A stretch of 64,000 nucleotides of DNA from Bhargavaea changchunensis (GTDB taxonomy: Bacteria; Bacillota; Bacilli; Bacillales_A; Planococcaceae), in the NCBI RefSeq assembly GCF_042665595.1, contig NZ_JBHTCT010000011.1:1-64000 (forward strand). The letters are read 5' to 3'. Shown here one piece after another: positions 41,354 to 49,771 of this stretch. Each line of letters begins with the position of its first letter. The stretch's first letter is position 1. The notes under the pieces were generated by a model. That model was not told the DNA's origin. It ran no database searches and worked only from the letters and a program-made list of their open reading frames with translations. Position numbers and translations under genes: made by a program.

Positions 41354-42964
41354 ATGTCATCGAATTTAGTCAAAGGGACGGCGATTTTGTCGATCGGCCT
41401 GTTCCTGTCCAAGGCACTCGGTCTTTTGTATGTCATTCCGCTCTATGCGATGGTCGGAGAAGAGAATCTTGGCCTCTATCAGTATGCCTATATTCCCTAT
41501 AACATCATGCTTTCATTTGCAATTTCGGGCATGCCGATCGCCGTTTCAAAATATGTATCGAAATACAACGCGCTTGGTGATTATCAGGCGGGGAGGAAAC
41601 TGCTTAAATCCAGCCAATGGATCATGATCGGCTCGGGGATCGTTTCATTCCTCCTGCTGTTCTTCCTGGCGGAACCCATCGCGCAGATTGTCCGTGCCGA
41701 TGATGAGCAGGCGTTCACTGTCGATGAGATCGCAGGCGTCATCCGTCTCGTCAGCTTCGCACTGATCGTGGTTCCGTTCATGAGCCTTACCCGCGGCTTT
41801 TTCCAGGGATATCAGCAATTCACACCTACAGCGGTTTCCCAGCTGATCGAGCAGATTGTAAGGATCCTGTTTGTCCTTGCCGGCGTGTATATTGTCCTTA
41901 ACTTCACGGAAGGCTCAGAGAAGACCGCAATTTCTTTTGCGGTATTCGCGGCATTTGTCGGAGCAGTCGCGGGCCTGGCCGTCCTGTACTTCTACTGGAG
42001 ACGTGAGAAGCCGGAGATGGACAGTCTTCTTGCCGAAAGCTCCGGCAGTGGAGACGTCCGGCTGAAGGATATGTATCGTGAAATGCTCGTCTATATTTTC
42101 CCGATCGTCCTGGTCGGGCTGGCAAACCCCCTGTTCCAGTTTGTCGATATGCTTACATTCAACCGGGCGATGGCGTCAATCGGGCTCGCATCTGTATCCG
42201 ATGGCCAGCTCGGCATGCTGAACTTCTCGACTCACAAAATCGTCATGATTCCGGTAATGATCGGTACCGCATTTTCGATGGCGATCATCCCCATCGTGAC
42301 CGGCTACTTTACAAAGGGCGACCGGCTCGGCATGACCCGGTCACTTGATCAGGTGTTCCAAATCACTGCGTTCATGACGCTGCCGATGATTACGGGACTG
42401 ATGATCCTATCGGACGAGCTGTATCATCTGCTGTTCGAACAAAGCCGTGTCGGGGCAGACATCCTGAGGACATACGCGCCTGCGTCGCTGCTGTTTGCGC
42501 TCTATTCGATTTCGGGATCGATTCTCCAGGCAATCGACCGTCATAAATGGATTGTCCTGAACCTGATGGTCGGGCTTCTCCTCAAGCTTGCCCTGAACAT
42601 TCCACTGATCCGGCTGTTCGAAGCCGAAGGGGCAATTTATGCCACCGTGATCGGATACGGCGTGGCAGTGGCAATGAATATCGGCGTGGCCGTTCATACT
42701 CTCCGCTACCGGTCCCGCATGGTCATCCGCAGGCTATTCCTGATCCTGCTGTTCAATGCGGTCATGGGTCTGGCTGCCTGGGGGGTCCTGCGCGGACTTT
42801 ACCTCTTCGGAGAAGCAGACGGAAAAGGGGATGCTTTCCTCTATATCCTGATCACCGGGATTGCAGGAGCGGTTGTATATGCCTACCTTGCTTTCCGTTC
42901 GGGACTTGCACAGAAATTGTTCGGTGACAGGCTTAAGCGAATTACGAAAAAGTTTGGAATGTGA
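41354..42964 (+). CDS. murJ: Lipid II flippase-type MOP protein YtgP (MurJ)
   Basis: A 536-aa membrane protein of the MOP/MVF exporter superfamily with about 14 hydrophobic segments. B. subtilis YtgP is the MurJ that moves lipid II across the membrane. The start segment GTAILSIGLFLSKALG with early conserved residues, and SGSILQAIDRHKWI in the second half, fit the polysaccharide/lipid II flippase family. A weak ribosome site (GGAAGGG) precedes the ATG. ytzG starts 12 bases after its stop. Confidence 0.9.
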   Translation: MSSNLVKGTAILSIGLFLSKALGLLYVIPLYAMVGEENLGLYQYAYIPYNIMLSFAISGMPIAVSKYVSKYNALGDYQAGRKLLKSSQWIMIGSGIVSFLLLFFLAEPIAQIVRADDEQAFTVDEIAGVIRLVSFALIVVPFMSLTRGFFQGYQQFTPTAVSQLIEQIVRILFVLAGVYIVLNFTEGSEKTAISFAVFAAFVGAVAGLAVLYFYWRREKPEMDSLLAESSGSGDVRLKDMYREMLVYIFPIVLVGLANPLFQFVDMLTFNRAMASIGLASVSDGQLGMLNFSTHKIVMIPVMIGTAFSMAIIPIVTGYFTKGDRLGMTRSLDQVFQITAFMTLPMITGLMILSDELYHLLFEQSRVGADILRTYAPASLLFALYSISGSILQAIDRHKWIVLNLMVGLLLKLALNIPLIRLFEAEGAIYATVIGYGVAVAMNIGVAVHTLRYRSRMVIRRLFLILLFNAVMGLAAWGVLRGLYLFGEADGKGDAFLYILITGIAGAVVYAYLAFRSGLAQKLFGDRLKRITKKFGM

Positions 42965-42975
42965 GGTGTGTGGTG

Positions 42976-43686
42976 ATGAGGCTTGATAAATTGCTTGCCA
43001 ACTCGGGATATGGTTCGAGAAAAGAGGTCAAAGCCCTTCTCAAGCAGGGAGCGGTGTCAGTGGACGGAGACCCGGTGAAAGACCCGGCATTCCACGTCGA
43101 CCCGGAAATCCGGGAGGTGACCGTGTTCGGAGATCCTGTTGACTACAGGGAATTCATCTATCTGATGATGAACAAGCCGCCCGGCGTCATCTCGGCGACG
43201 GAAGACACCCGGGACCGGACGGTGGTCGATCTTCTCCCGTATGAATATCGCCGATTCAAGCCGTTCCCTGTCGGCCGGCTCGACAAGGACACGGAAGGGC
43301 TCCTGCTGATCACCAATGACGGGAAGCTCTCCCATGAACTGCTGTCCCCGAAAAAGCATGTCGGGAAAAAGTACTACGCAGTGATAGAAGGGGAAGTGAC
43401 CGATGCGGACGGTGAGGCGTTTAAGGCGGGGGTAACGCTTGACGATGGCTATGTCACCAAACCGGCCGAATTGAGCATTCTGAGGAGCGGGCCCGAATCC
43501 GAAATCGAGCTCATCATCACCGAAGGGAAATTCCACCAGGTAAAGCGGATGTTCGAAGCAAGAGACAAACGCGTCACTTATCTGAAGCGCCTGACGATGG
43601 GACCTCTTGGACTGGACCCGGATCTCGCGACAGGGGAATGGCGGGAACTCTCGGATGAGGAACTTCTTGATCTGAAAAACAGATGA
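42976..43686 (+). CDS. ytzG: 16S rRNA pseudouridine synthase (RsuA family, YtzG)
   Basis: A 236-aa enzyme of the RsuA/RluB family. An S4 RNA-binding domain occupies residues 1-50 (MRLDKLLANSGYGSRKEV) and the catalytic aspartate is in VGRLDKDTEGL. It should isomerise a uridine in 16S rRNA. The ATG at 42976 is taken; a GTG at 42961 falls in the ribosome-site region GTGAGGTG. It follows ytgP closely and is closed by a terminator. Confidence 0.9.
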   Translation: MRLDKLLANSGYGSRKEVKALLKQGAVSVDGDPVKDPAFHVDPEIREVTVFGDPVDYREFIYLMMNKPPGVISATEDTRDRTVVDLLPYEYRRFKPFPVGRLDKDTEGLLLITNDGKLSHELLSPKKHVGKKYYAVIEGEVTDADGEAFKAGVTLDDGYVTKPAELSILRSGPESEIELIITEGKFHQVKRMFEARDKRVTYLKRLTMGPLGLDPDLATGEWRELSDEELLDLKNR

Positions 43687-43703
43687 ATATTTTTCTGCAA
43701 CAG

Positions 43704-43745
43704 AAAAGGACGGCACCCGTATCCGTGATCGGGGACCGTCCTTTT
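43704..43745 (+). terminator. Terminator of ytzG
   Basis: AAAAGGACGG and CCGTCCTTTT enclose a 22-base loop that itself can pair, followed by a short T tract. It may also act on the convergent ytzE. Confidence 0.75.
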
Positions 43746-43761
43746 CGGTATGTGTACACAC

Positions 43762-43983
43762 TTATGAAGACAGCTTCACTCGTTTGTTCGTCGTTGTCCA
43801 TTTGCCCCGGCTTGGACTGCTTACCAGGCCATTAAACGCAAGCACGCTCAAATCTCGTTGCACCGTGCGCGGAGTGATGCCGAATGCATCGACCAGATCA
43901 TCGGTCGAAACGGTGCCCTGATCACGGATGTACATGTACACATCCTTAATGCGGGTCAGCATCCGGTCGGTAGTCGGTTTCAA
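43762..43983 (-). CDS. ytzE: DeoR-type helix-turn-helix regulator YtzE
   Basis: A 73-aa protein that is almost entirely one winged helix-turn-helix (VSTDDLVDAFGITPRTVQRDL), as in the DNA-binding part of DeoR regulators but with no effector domain. B. subtilis YtzE is the same size. It starts with TTG behind GGAGTG eight bases upstream. About 125 bases of untranslated leader separate it from its promoter, which contains a small perfect palindrome that it could bind itself (inference). Confidence 0.85.
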   Translation of the reverse strand: MKPTTDRMLTRIKDVYMYIRDQGTVSTDDLVDAFGITPRTVQRDLSVLAFNGLVSSPSRGKWTTTNKRVKLSS

Positions 43984-44117
43984 ATCGTAACCACTCCTTC
44001 ATCATATTCTCCATGTCAAGACCAGCGGACGACCTAAAGCTTCGAGCTCTGCTCGATACTTTTCGGCTGAGGGCGTACACATCCTTTTTTCAATTTGAGC
44101 TTTATCGGCTCGCTATC

Positions 44118-44146
44118 ATTATACAATAATAGTTTGACTATTCCAA
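44118..44146 (-). promoter_or_regulatory. SigA promoter of ytzE
   Basis: On the minus strand TTGGAA (44146-44141), a 17-base spacer and a perfect TATAAT (44123-44118). Confidence 0.72.
44128..44142. promoter_or_regulatory. Palindrome in the ytzE promoter spacer (candidate operator)
   Basis: AATAGT and ACTATT flank TTG, a perfect 15-base inverted repeat placed between the -35 and -10 of ytzE. It fits a repressor site, possibly for autoregulation. Confidence 0.5.
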
Positions 44147-44160
44147 TGCATCTAACATTT

Positions 44161-44190
44161 TTTACATCTTCTTTACAGGAGTGTTACAAT
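44161..44190 (+). promoter_or_regulatory. SigA promoter of pepV
   Basis: TTTACA (44161-44166), an 18-base spacer and TACAAT (44185-44190). Confidence 0.62.
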
Positions 44191-44258
44191 GGGCGGCCAG
44201 CTTTCAATTTTCTGCCGAGTGTGTAGAATGGCAGTAAGAAAAGGGAGGAAAGAGCCGA

Positions 44259-45671
44259 ATGGACTGGAAACAAAATGCGGAACATATTGAACAGCAGATG
44301 ATATCGGATCTGAAGTCGCTCATCTCCATCAAGAGCGTTCTGGATGAATCGGCCTCAACCGAGAATGCGCCATTTGGTCCCGGACCGAAACAGGCATTGG
44401 ACTGGCTTCTCGACCGCGGCAGGGAAGCGGGCATGTCAGTCAAAGAGGTCGGTGGTGCAGCCGGCCATATTGAAATCGGCGAAGGGGACGGCCTTCTTGG
44501 CATTTTGTGCCACGTGGATGTTGTGCCGGCCGGAGACGGATGGGAGACGCCGCCATTCGAAGGCCATGAGCGCAATGGAAGGTTGTATGGAAGAGGTGCC
44601 ATCGATGACAAAGGCCCGACAATTGCGGCCTTCCATGCGATGAAAATGATCAAGGAATCCGGGATTGCTCTCAATAAACGGATCCGGCTGATTGTCGGCA
44701 CCGATGAAGAAAGCGGATTCCGATGCATGAAGCGCTATTTCGAGACGGAAGAAATGCCCGGGATCGGATTCGCACCGGATGCCGACTTCCCGATCATCCA
44801 TGCGGAAAAAGGGATTGCGGACCTTGTCTTTTCACAGTTGCCGGGAAAGGATGCGGGACTGCTCCACTCCTTCCGTTCAGGGGACAGGACGAACATGGTC
44901 CCTGACGTTGCCCGGGCTGAGATTTCGGTTCCTGAAACCATATCCGGCCTTGAAGATGCGTTCCGTTCATTTTTGGAAGAGACCGGGGCATCGGGTGAAA
45001 TCATAAACCATGGCGAGTCTTGGGTGATCATCCTCAATGGGAAAGCTGCACATGCCATGGAACCGGAAGATGGGGTCAATGCCGGTGTCCTGCTTGCAAG
45101 GTTTCTCGATCCATACATGGAGGGGGCTTCCGCACGCTTCACTTCCTTTGTCACGCAGGCATTTGGTGACGCGTCCAGGGGACATGCGCTCGGATTGGAT
45201 TTTTCCGATGAAATTTCCGGAGAGACCACACTCAATGCCGGGATTCTGACGTATAATGGGTCAAAGGGTGGCGAGGTCTCCGTCAGCATGCGCTATTCCG
45301 TCACTTTTCCGAAAGAGGAAAAGCTGGCCGCATGCCGGGAAGCCCTTGAAGGCTCCGGCTTCACTCTTGATATCGTGTCCGACTCTCCGCCCCATCATGT
45401 GGACGCGGGCGACCCGCTGATCCGCACGCTCAGTGAGGTGTACGAACGGCAGACCGGCGAAAAGGCAGAGCTCCTCGCGATCGGCGGGGGAACTTATGCA
45501 CGAACACTCGAGAAAGGTGTCGCCTTCGGCATGCTTTTCCCGGGAAGGCCGGATGTCGCCCATCAGGCGGACGAGTATGTGGATATCGAGGATCTCGTGA
45601 AGGCAGCCGCAATTTATGCGGATGCCATTGCATCCCTTGCAGGTGAACAGCCAACGGACAATAACAACTAA
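44259..45671 (+). CDS. pepV: Dipeptidase PepV (M20 family)
   Basis: A 470-aa zinc peptidase of the M20/PepV family (YtjP in B. subtilis). Metal-binding motifs are LCHVDVVPAGDGW, GRGAIDDKGPT and GTDEESG, with a final histidine in the DVAHQADEY region. It cleaves dipeptides in the cytoplasm. GGGAGGAAAG precedes the ATG. dat follows within 30 bases and the run continues through ytlR and trmB to ytnP, so these may be one transcript. Confidence 0.93.
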   Translation: MDWKQNAEHIEQQMISDLKSLISIKSVLDESASTENAPFGPGPKQALDWLLDRGREAGMSVKEVGGAAGHIEIGEGDGLLGILCHVDVVPAGDGWETPPFEGHERNGRLYGRGAIDDKGPTIAAFHAMKMIKESGIALNKRIRLIVGTDEESGFRCMKRYFETEEMPGIGFAPDADFPIIHAEKGIADLVFSQLPGKDAGLLHSFRSGDRTNMVPDVARAEISVPETISGLEDAFRSFLEETGASGEIINHGESWVIILNGKAAHAMEPEDGVNAGVLLARFLDPYMEGASARFTSFVTQAFGDASRGHALGLDFSDEISGETTLNAGILTYNGSKGGEVSVSMRYSVTFPKEEKLAACREALEGSGFTLDIVSDSPPHHVDAGDPLIRTLSEVYERQTGEKAELLAIGGGTYARTLEKGVAFGMLFPGRPDVAHQADEYVDIEDLVKAAAIYADAIASLAGEQPTDNNN

Positions 45672-45697
45672 TTCGTATGAAAGAAGGATTAAAAAAT

Positions 45698-46549
45698 ATG
45701 TCCATGTATCTGATGAATGACCGCTTTGTGAAAGACGATGAAGTGACCGTTTCGATTGAGGACCGCGGCTATTATTTCGGAGACGGCGTGTATGAAGTGA
45801 TCCGGGTGTACGGCGGTGCCATGTTTACCGCGGAAGAGCATATCGGACGTTTGTATGAGTCTGCGGATAAGATCCGGATCCAGATTCCGTACGGTCCGGA
45901 AGAGATGATCGGGAAACTGGCACGGCTTGTTGCGGACAACGGTGTGAAGGAAGGCCATGTGTACATCCAGGTCACACGCGGGGCTGCTCCGCGCGTTCAC
46001 CAGTTTCCGGGTGAAGGCGTTGCCCCCGTCATCACGGCCTACACAAAAACCTATCCGGATGACGCCCCTGCAGCTGAACCTGCCAAGCTCAAGTCTGTGG
46101 CAGACATCCGTTGGCTGCGCTGTGATATCAAGAGCCTGAACCTTCTCGCCAACGTCATGGCAAAGCAGGAAGCTTATGATGAAGGCTGCTATGAAGCTCT
46201 TCTTCATCGGGACGGCACGGTCACGGAAGGCTCATCCTCAAATATGTTCGGCGTGAAGGATGGTGTCATCTACACTCATCCGGTATCGAACTTTATCCTG
46301 AACGGAATCACACGCCGTGTCATCATGCAATGCTGTGAAGAACTCGGGCAGCCTGTGAATGAGGAGCCGATGGCGCTTGAAGCCGTGTATTCGATGGATG
46401 AATTCTTCCTGTCCTCGACAACAAACGGCATCTTGCCGGTGAGTGAAATCGACGGCCGGAAGATCGGTGACGGCCGGCCGGGACCGGTAACCGAACGGCT
46501 AATGGCCGCTTTCGAAACAAAGCTTCCGGAGCCGGTCGCCACACGCTGA
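45698..46549 (+). CDS. dat: D-amino acid aminotransferase
   Basis: A 283-aa PLP enzyme of fold type IV that interconverts D-alanine and D-glutamate. The catalytic lysine is in CDIKSLNLLANV, and EGSSSNMF and the phosphate-binding STTNGILPV are present. It supplies D-amino acids for peptidoglycan. The frame opens at 45677, but AAGGA lies nine bases before the ATG at 45698, which also gives the usual length. It follows pepV. Confidence 0.92.
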   Translation: MSMYLMNDRFVKDDEVTVSIEDRGYYFGDGVYEVIRVYGGAMFTAEEHIGRLYESADKIRIQIPYGPEEMIGKLARLVADNGVKEGHVYIQVTRGAAPRVHQFPGEGVAPVITAYTKTYPDDAPAAEPAKLKSVADIRWLRCDIKSLNLLANVMAKQEAYDEGCYEALLHRDGTVTEGSSSNMFGVKDGVIYTHPVSNFILNGITRRVIMQCCEELGQPVNEEPMALEAVYSMDEFFLSSTTNGILPVSEIDGRKIGDGRPGPVTERLMAAFETKLPEPVATR

Positions 46550-46553
46550 TCAG

Positions 46554-47516
46554 ATGAAGGCGGTCTTCATTGTCAATCCTGCCGCAAGGGGCGGAAAAGC
46601 CCTCGGAAAGTGGGCGGAATTCAGAAGAACTGTGGCATTTCCCTATCAGGAATTTATGACGATTGGCCCCGGGCATGCCAAGGCAATAGCCCGGGGCTTT
46701 GCCGCACAACCGGGACAGGAGAACATTCTTCTCATCGCATTCGGCGGTGACGGTACTGTCCATGAGATCATCACGGGAGCTGCCGGGGCCGGGCATGTTG
46801 TGGTCGGCTCGGTTGGCGCCGGTTCCGGAAACGATTTCGGCAGGGGCTTCAGTTCTTTCGGCAATGCGGAGGAGATCGCGGCCTATCTGGACTTGAGGCA
46901 AGACACACCGGCCCTGGACCTGGGTCATGCCGGCTTCAAGGGAGGGCTCATTTTCGTCAATAGCTCAGGAATAGGCTTTGATGCGGAAATTTCCAGAGGC
47001 ACCGGAAGGTCTTCGATGAAGCCTCTCCTGAACAGGATGGGACTGGGTAAATTCGTCTACGCCCTCTATACAGTGCGGGCACTTTTCACGTTCCGCACAT
47101 TCAGCCTGGAAGTGATGCATGACGAAGAAAGGTTGAGCTACCGGGATGTCTGGTTTGCCACTGTCAGCAACCAGCCGTATTACGGAGGCGGCATGAAGAT
47201 CTCGCCGCAGTCTGACCCGGCCGATGGACTTCTGGAACTGACAGTCGTAAGCCGGCTTTCCCGTATGAAGCTGCTGGCTGTCTTCGGAAGTGTGTTTTTC
47301 GGTGCCCATACAGCCTTCAGGGAAGTGGATTGCAGAAAAAGCCGCTCGTTTTCCCTGAAGGCGGACCGCGCAGTGCCGCTGCATGCAGACGGCGAAGATG
47401 CCGGCGACATCGAACCGGGAAGCCCGGTCGTCTTTACGGTTAAGCAAAAAGCTTGGCGGCTTGCGGGACAACAACGAACAGGAAGGTCAGGGATCAAACA
47501 TGAGAGCACGCCATAA
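46554..47516 (+). CDS. ytlR: Diacylglycerol-kinase-family lipid kinase YtlR
   Basis: A 320-aa protein of the DAGK catalytic family. The nucleotide-binding motif is FGGDGTVHE (about residues 63-71) and the second is VGAGSGNDFGRG. It most likely phosphorylates a lipid at the membrane; B. subtilis YtlR is not characterised in detail. The start lies four bases after the dat stop and has a poor ribosome site, so coupling is likely. Its 3' end overlaps trmB by 17 bases. Confidence 0.85.
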   Translation: MKAVFIVNPAARGGKALGKWAEFRRTVAFPYQEFMTIGPGHAKAIARGFAAQPGQENILLIAFGGDGTVHEIITGAAGAGHVVVGSVGAGSGNDFGRGFSSFGNAEEIAAYLDLRQDTPALDLGHAGFKGGLIFVNSSGIGFDAEISRGTGRSSMKPLLNRMGLGKFVYALYTVRALFTFRTFSLEVMHDEERLSYRDVWFATVSNQPYYGGGMKISPQSDPADGLLELTVVSRLSRMKLLAVFGSVFFGAHTAFREVDCRKSRSFSLKADRAVPLHADGEDAGDIEPGSPVVFTVKQKAWRLAGQQRTGRSGIKHESTP

Positions 47517-48153
47517 ACCATGGGCGGAATCGTATATCAATGAACATCCGGATGTGGTCATCCAGGAGCCCGAGCGGCTGAAAGGCCGCTGGGCGGAAGA
47601 ATTCGGCAACGGGCATCCGATCCATATTGAGGTCGGCACCGGCAAAGGCCGGTTCATCACCGGAATGGCGGAAGCCAATCCTGATATCAACTATATCGGT
47701 ATTGAAATGTTCCGTGACATCATTGTCACGGCAGTCCAGCGGGCGGATGAGGCGGGCAAACCCGCCAATCTCCGCCTGCTGAATGTCAACGCTGAGAGGC
47801 TGGAGGATATCTTTGCTTCCGGCGAGGTCGGCCGCGTGTACCTGAATTTCTCTGATCCGTGGCCAAAGGTGCGGCACGCAAAGCGCCGTCTGACACATGA
47901 CAACTTTCTCGGACGCTATGAGAGGATTCTGCCTCCGGAAGGAGAAGTACATTTCAAGACGGACAACCGCGGACTGTTCGAGTATTCCCTTATGAACGTG
48001 ACGGACTATGGCATGCGTTTGGTCGATGTATCGCTCGACCTTCATGCTGACAAACCGGAATGGAACATCATGACGGAGTACGAGGAGAAATTCTCCTCCA
48101 AAGGCCAGCCGATCTACCGGCTGGAAGCCGCATTCAGGAACGAAGGGAAGTAA
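47500..48153 (+). CDS. trmB: tRNA (guanine-N7-)-methyltransferase TrmB
   Basis: A 217-aa class I methyltransferase that makes m7G46 in the tRNA variable loop. Signatures are the SAM site IHIEVGTGKGRF, NFSDPWPKVRHAKRRL and the late TDNRGLFEYS. AGGAAGG precedes the ATG at 47500, which lies inside ytlR; the longer frame upstream only shadows ytlR. It is followed 20 bases later by ytnP. Confidence 0.94.
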   Translation: MRARHKPWAESYINEHPDVVIQEPERLKGRWAEEFGNGHPIHIEVGTGKGRFITGMAEANPDINYIGIEMFRDIIVTAVQRADEAGKPANLRLLNVNAERLEDIFASGEVGRVYLNFSDPWPKVRHAKRRLTHDNFLGRYERILPPEGEVHFKTDNRGLFEYSLMNVTDYGMRLVDVSLDLHADKPEWNIMTEYEEKFSSKGQPIYRLEAAFRNEGK

Positions 48154-48172
48154 GTATGAAAAGGGGGAAACA

Positions 48173-49060
48173 ATGATGGACAACTATCAATTTCACGGTA
48201 TCGAACTGAACTGGCTGGACGGGGGATTCAACAGGCTGGACGGGGGCGCGATGTTCGGCCCGGTTCCGAAGGTGCTTTGGTCGAGGAAGTATGAAGTGGA
48301 CGGCGACAACAAGATTCCTCTGGCTACTGAGCCGATCCTTGTGCGGACGCACGGGAAAAATATCCTGATCGAAGCGGGACTCGGATCAGGGAAATTGACG
48401 GAAAAACAGATCCGCAATCTTGGTGTCACCCGGGAATCAAGGATTGAAGAAAGCCTCGGAGAGCTCGGCCTGACGCCAGAGGATATCGACATCGTCCTTA
48501 TGACGCATCTGCATAATGACCATGCGGCCGGACTTACTCGCCGAGAAGGGGAAGGGTACGCATCCGTCTTCCCAAATGCGGAAATACATGTCTCCCAGAT
48601 CGAGTGGGATGAAATGCGTGAGCCGAATATCCGTTCACGGAATACATACTTCCGGGAAAACTGGGAGCCTGTCCGGGACCAGGTGAAGCCATTCGAGGAA
48701 CGGGTGGAAGTCGTCCCCGGAATCGAAATGATCCATACCGGAGGCCACAGCGCCGGCCACGCAATCGTCAAGATCACCAAAAATGGGGAGACGCTGATCC
48801 ATATGGCAGACCTGATGCCGACCCATGCGCACCAGAACCCGCTATGGGTCATGGCATTTGACGATTATCCGATGGACTCCATCTATTCAAAAGAGCGACT
48901 CATGAAAGAAGCGCTTGAGAACGGATACCGTTTCATCTTTTATCATGATGCCGTCTACCGTATGATCCAATGGGATGAAAACGGTAAGGAAATCACGGAC
49001 AGCCTGGAGCGGACTCCTTTTGAAACGCCGGTGGGAGCAGCAACCGAGCAGGAAAAATAA
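48173..49060 (+). CDS. ytnP: Metallo-beta-lactamase-fold hydrolase YtnP
   Basis: A 295-aa MBL-fold protein with the zinc motif THLHNDHAAG and further histidines in TGGHSAGH and in FYHDAVY. It resembles B. subtilis YtnP, reported as a lactonase-type quorum-quenching enzyme that also interferes with streptomycete signalling; the same activity here is inferred. It has no signal peptide. GGGGG precedes two tandem ATGs. A terminator closes the pepV-ytnP run. Confidence 0.9.
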   Translation: MMDNYQFHGIELNWLDGGFNRLDGGAMFGPVPKVLWSRKYEVDGDNKIPLATEPILVRTHGKNILIEAGLGSGKLTEKQIRNLGVTRESRIEESLGELGLTPEDIDIVLMTHLHNDHAAGLTRREGEGYASVFPNAEIHVSQIEWDEMREPNIRSRNTYFRENWEPVRDQVKPFEERVEVVPGIEMIHTGGHSAGHAIVKITKNGETLIHMADLMPTHAHQNPLWVMAFDDYPMDSIYSKERLMKEALENGYRFIFYHDAVYRMIQWDENGKEITDSLERTPFETPVGAATEQEK

Positions 49061-49067
49061 TAAACAA

Positions 49068-49102
49068 AAAAAGCTGCAGACCATCCGGTCTGCAGCTTTT
49101 TT
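49068..49102 (+). terminator. Terminator of the pepV-ytnP run
   Basis: AAGCTGCAGACC and GGTCTGCAGCTT flank ATCC, followed by TTTTTT. Confidence 0.9.
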
Positions 49103-49143
49103 ATAGCCTGTGAAAAACGTTTACTCTGGAATCAGCCATTGCC

Positions 49144-49280
49144 AGCTTCAGCGCCCGGCAACTAGCAAACTTCGCTCTTCTCCACTACGATAAGTCAACA
49201 TCGGTTCATTCCTCACCGTGTTTTCTTTATCTCATTGCGAAGTGCTCCAGTTTGTACGCTGCTGAACGGGCGCTTGCGCT
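49144..49280 (-). repeat. 137-bp inverted-repeat-bounded element, possibly a structured RNA
   Basis: Outer arms pair GCGCCCG (49151-49157) with CGGGCGC (49267-49273), extended by AGC/GCT pairs. An inner 16-base arm ending ACTTCGC (49160-49175) pairs with GCGAAGT.. (49237-49252) at 12 of 16 positions, and a small CGGT/ACCG hairpin sits inside (49203-49220). It lies directly after the ytzB stop on that strand and has no ORF. It may be a copy of a dispersed Bacillaceae repeat or a small RNA; no family name is claimed. Confidence 0.65.
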
Positions 49281-49286
49281 TTTGGT

Positions 49287-49601
49287 TCAGATTTTGTTGA
49301 TTTCAACCACGGTGCCGGTACGCGCATCCGCAGCAAATTCGTACTGTTCATAGGAACCCTCGATTTCACGGGAAAGGCCGCCCCGGTACACGTCCATTTC
49401 AACGGCTTTCTGGCGGAACGGTTCAGTTTTCATGACGATCCAGGCCCCGTCAATCGGACCTTCTTTTTTGAATGCATTTTTCACATCTTCAAGCACTTTA
49501 TCCGGCGAGACATTGCGATCCGCGCGGTTCACTGCTTCCACGACGGCTGCGCCTGCCACGGCACCGGCAACTGCCCCAATGGCAAAATCACGAACGTTCA
49601 T
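49287..49601 (-). CDS. ytzB: PepSY-domain protein YtzB
   Basis: A 104-aa protein with a Gly/Ala-rich N-terminal segment (residues 5-22) and one PepSY-like domain, ending GTVVEINKI. It corresponds to B. subtilis YtzB in size and place between ytnP and ytoP. PepSY domains often inhibit peptidases, but no role is known here. GGAGGG precedes the ATG and a SigA-type promoter lies upstream. The structured element at 49144-49280 follows its stop codon by six bases. Confidence 0.83.
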   Translation of the reverse strand: MNVRDFAIGAVAGAVAGAAVVEAVNRADRNVSPDKVLEDVKNAFKKEGPIDGAWIVMKTEPFRQKAVEMDVYRGGLSREIEGSYEQYEFAADARTGTVVEINKI

Positions 49602-49634
49602 CCCATTTCCCTCCTGTAGACCGCATTTTCACCA

Positions 49635-49664
49635 AGTATAACAACCGGGGCAGCGGTTGAGCAA
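49635..49664 (-). promoter_or_regulatory. Candidate SigA promoter of ytzB
   Basis: On the minus strand TTGCTC (49664-49659), an 18-base spacer and TATACT (49640-49635). Confidence 0.55.
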
Positions 49665-49771
49665 GTTTTCATCCAAGAGCCTCTTCGGATTCCGAAAGAT
49701 TTTCTATGGAAACCCCGGCCCCCTTCGTCTACAATTGGGAAGACAGCAGACTGAAGGGGAGGGCCACAAAC

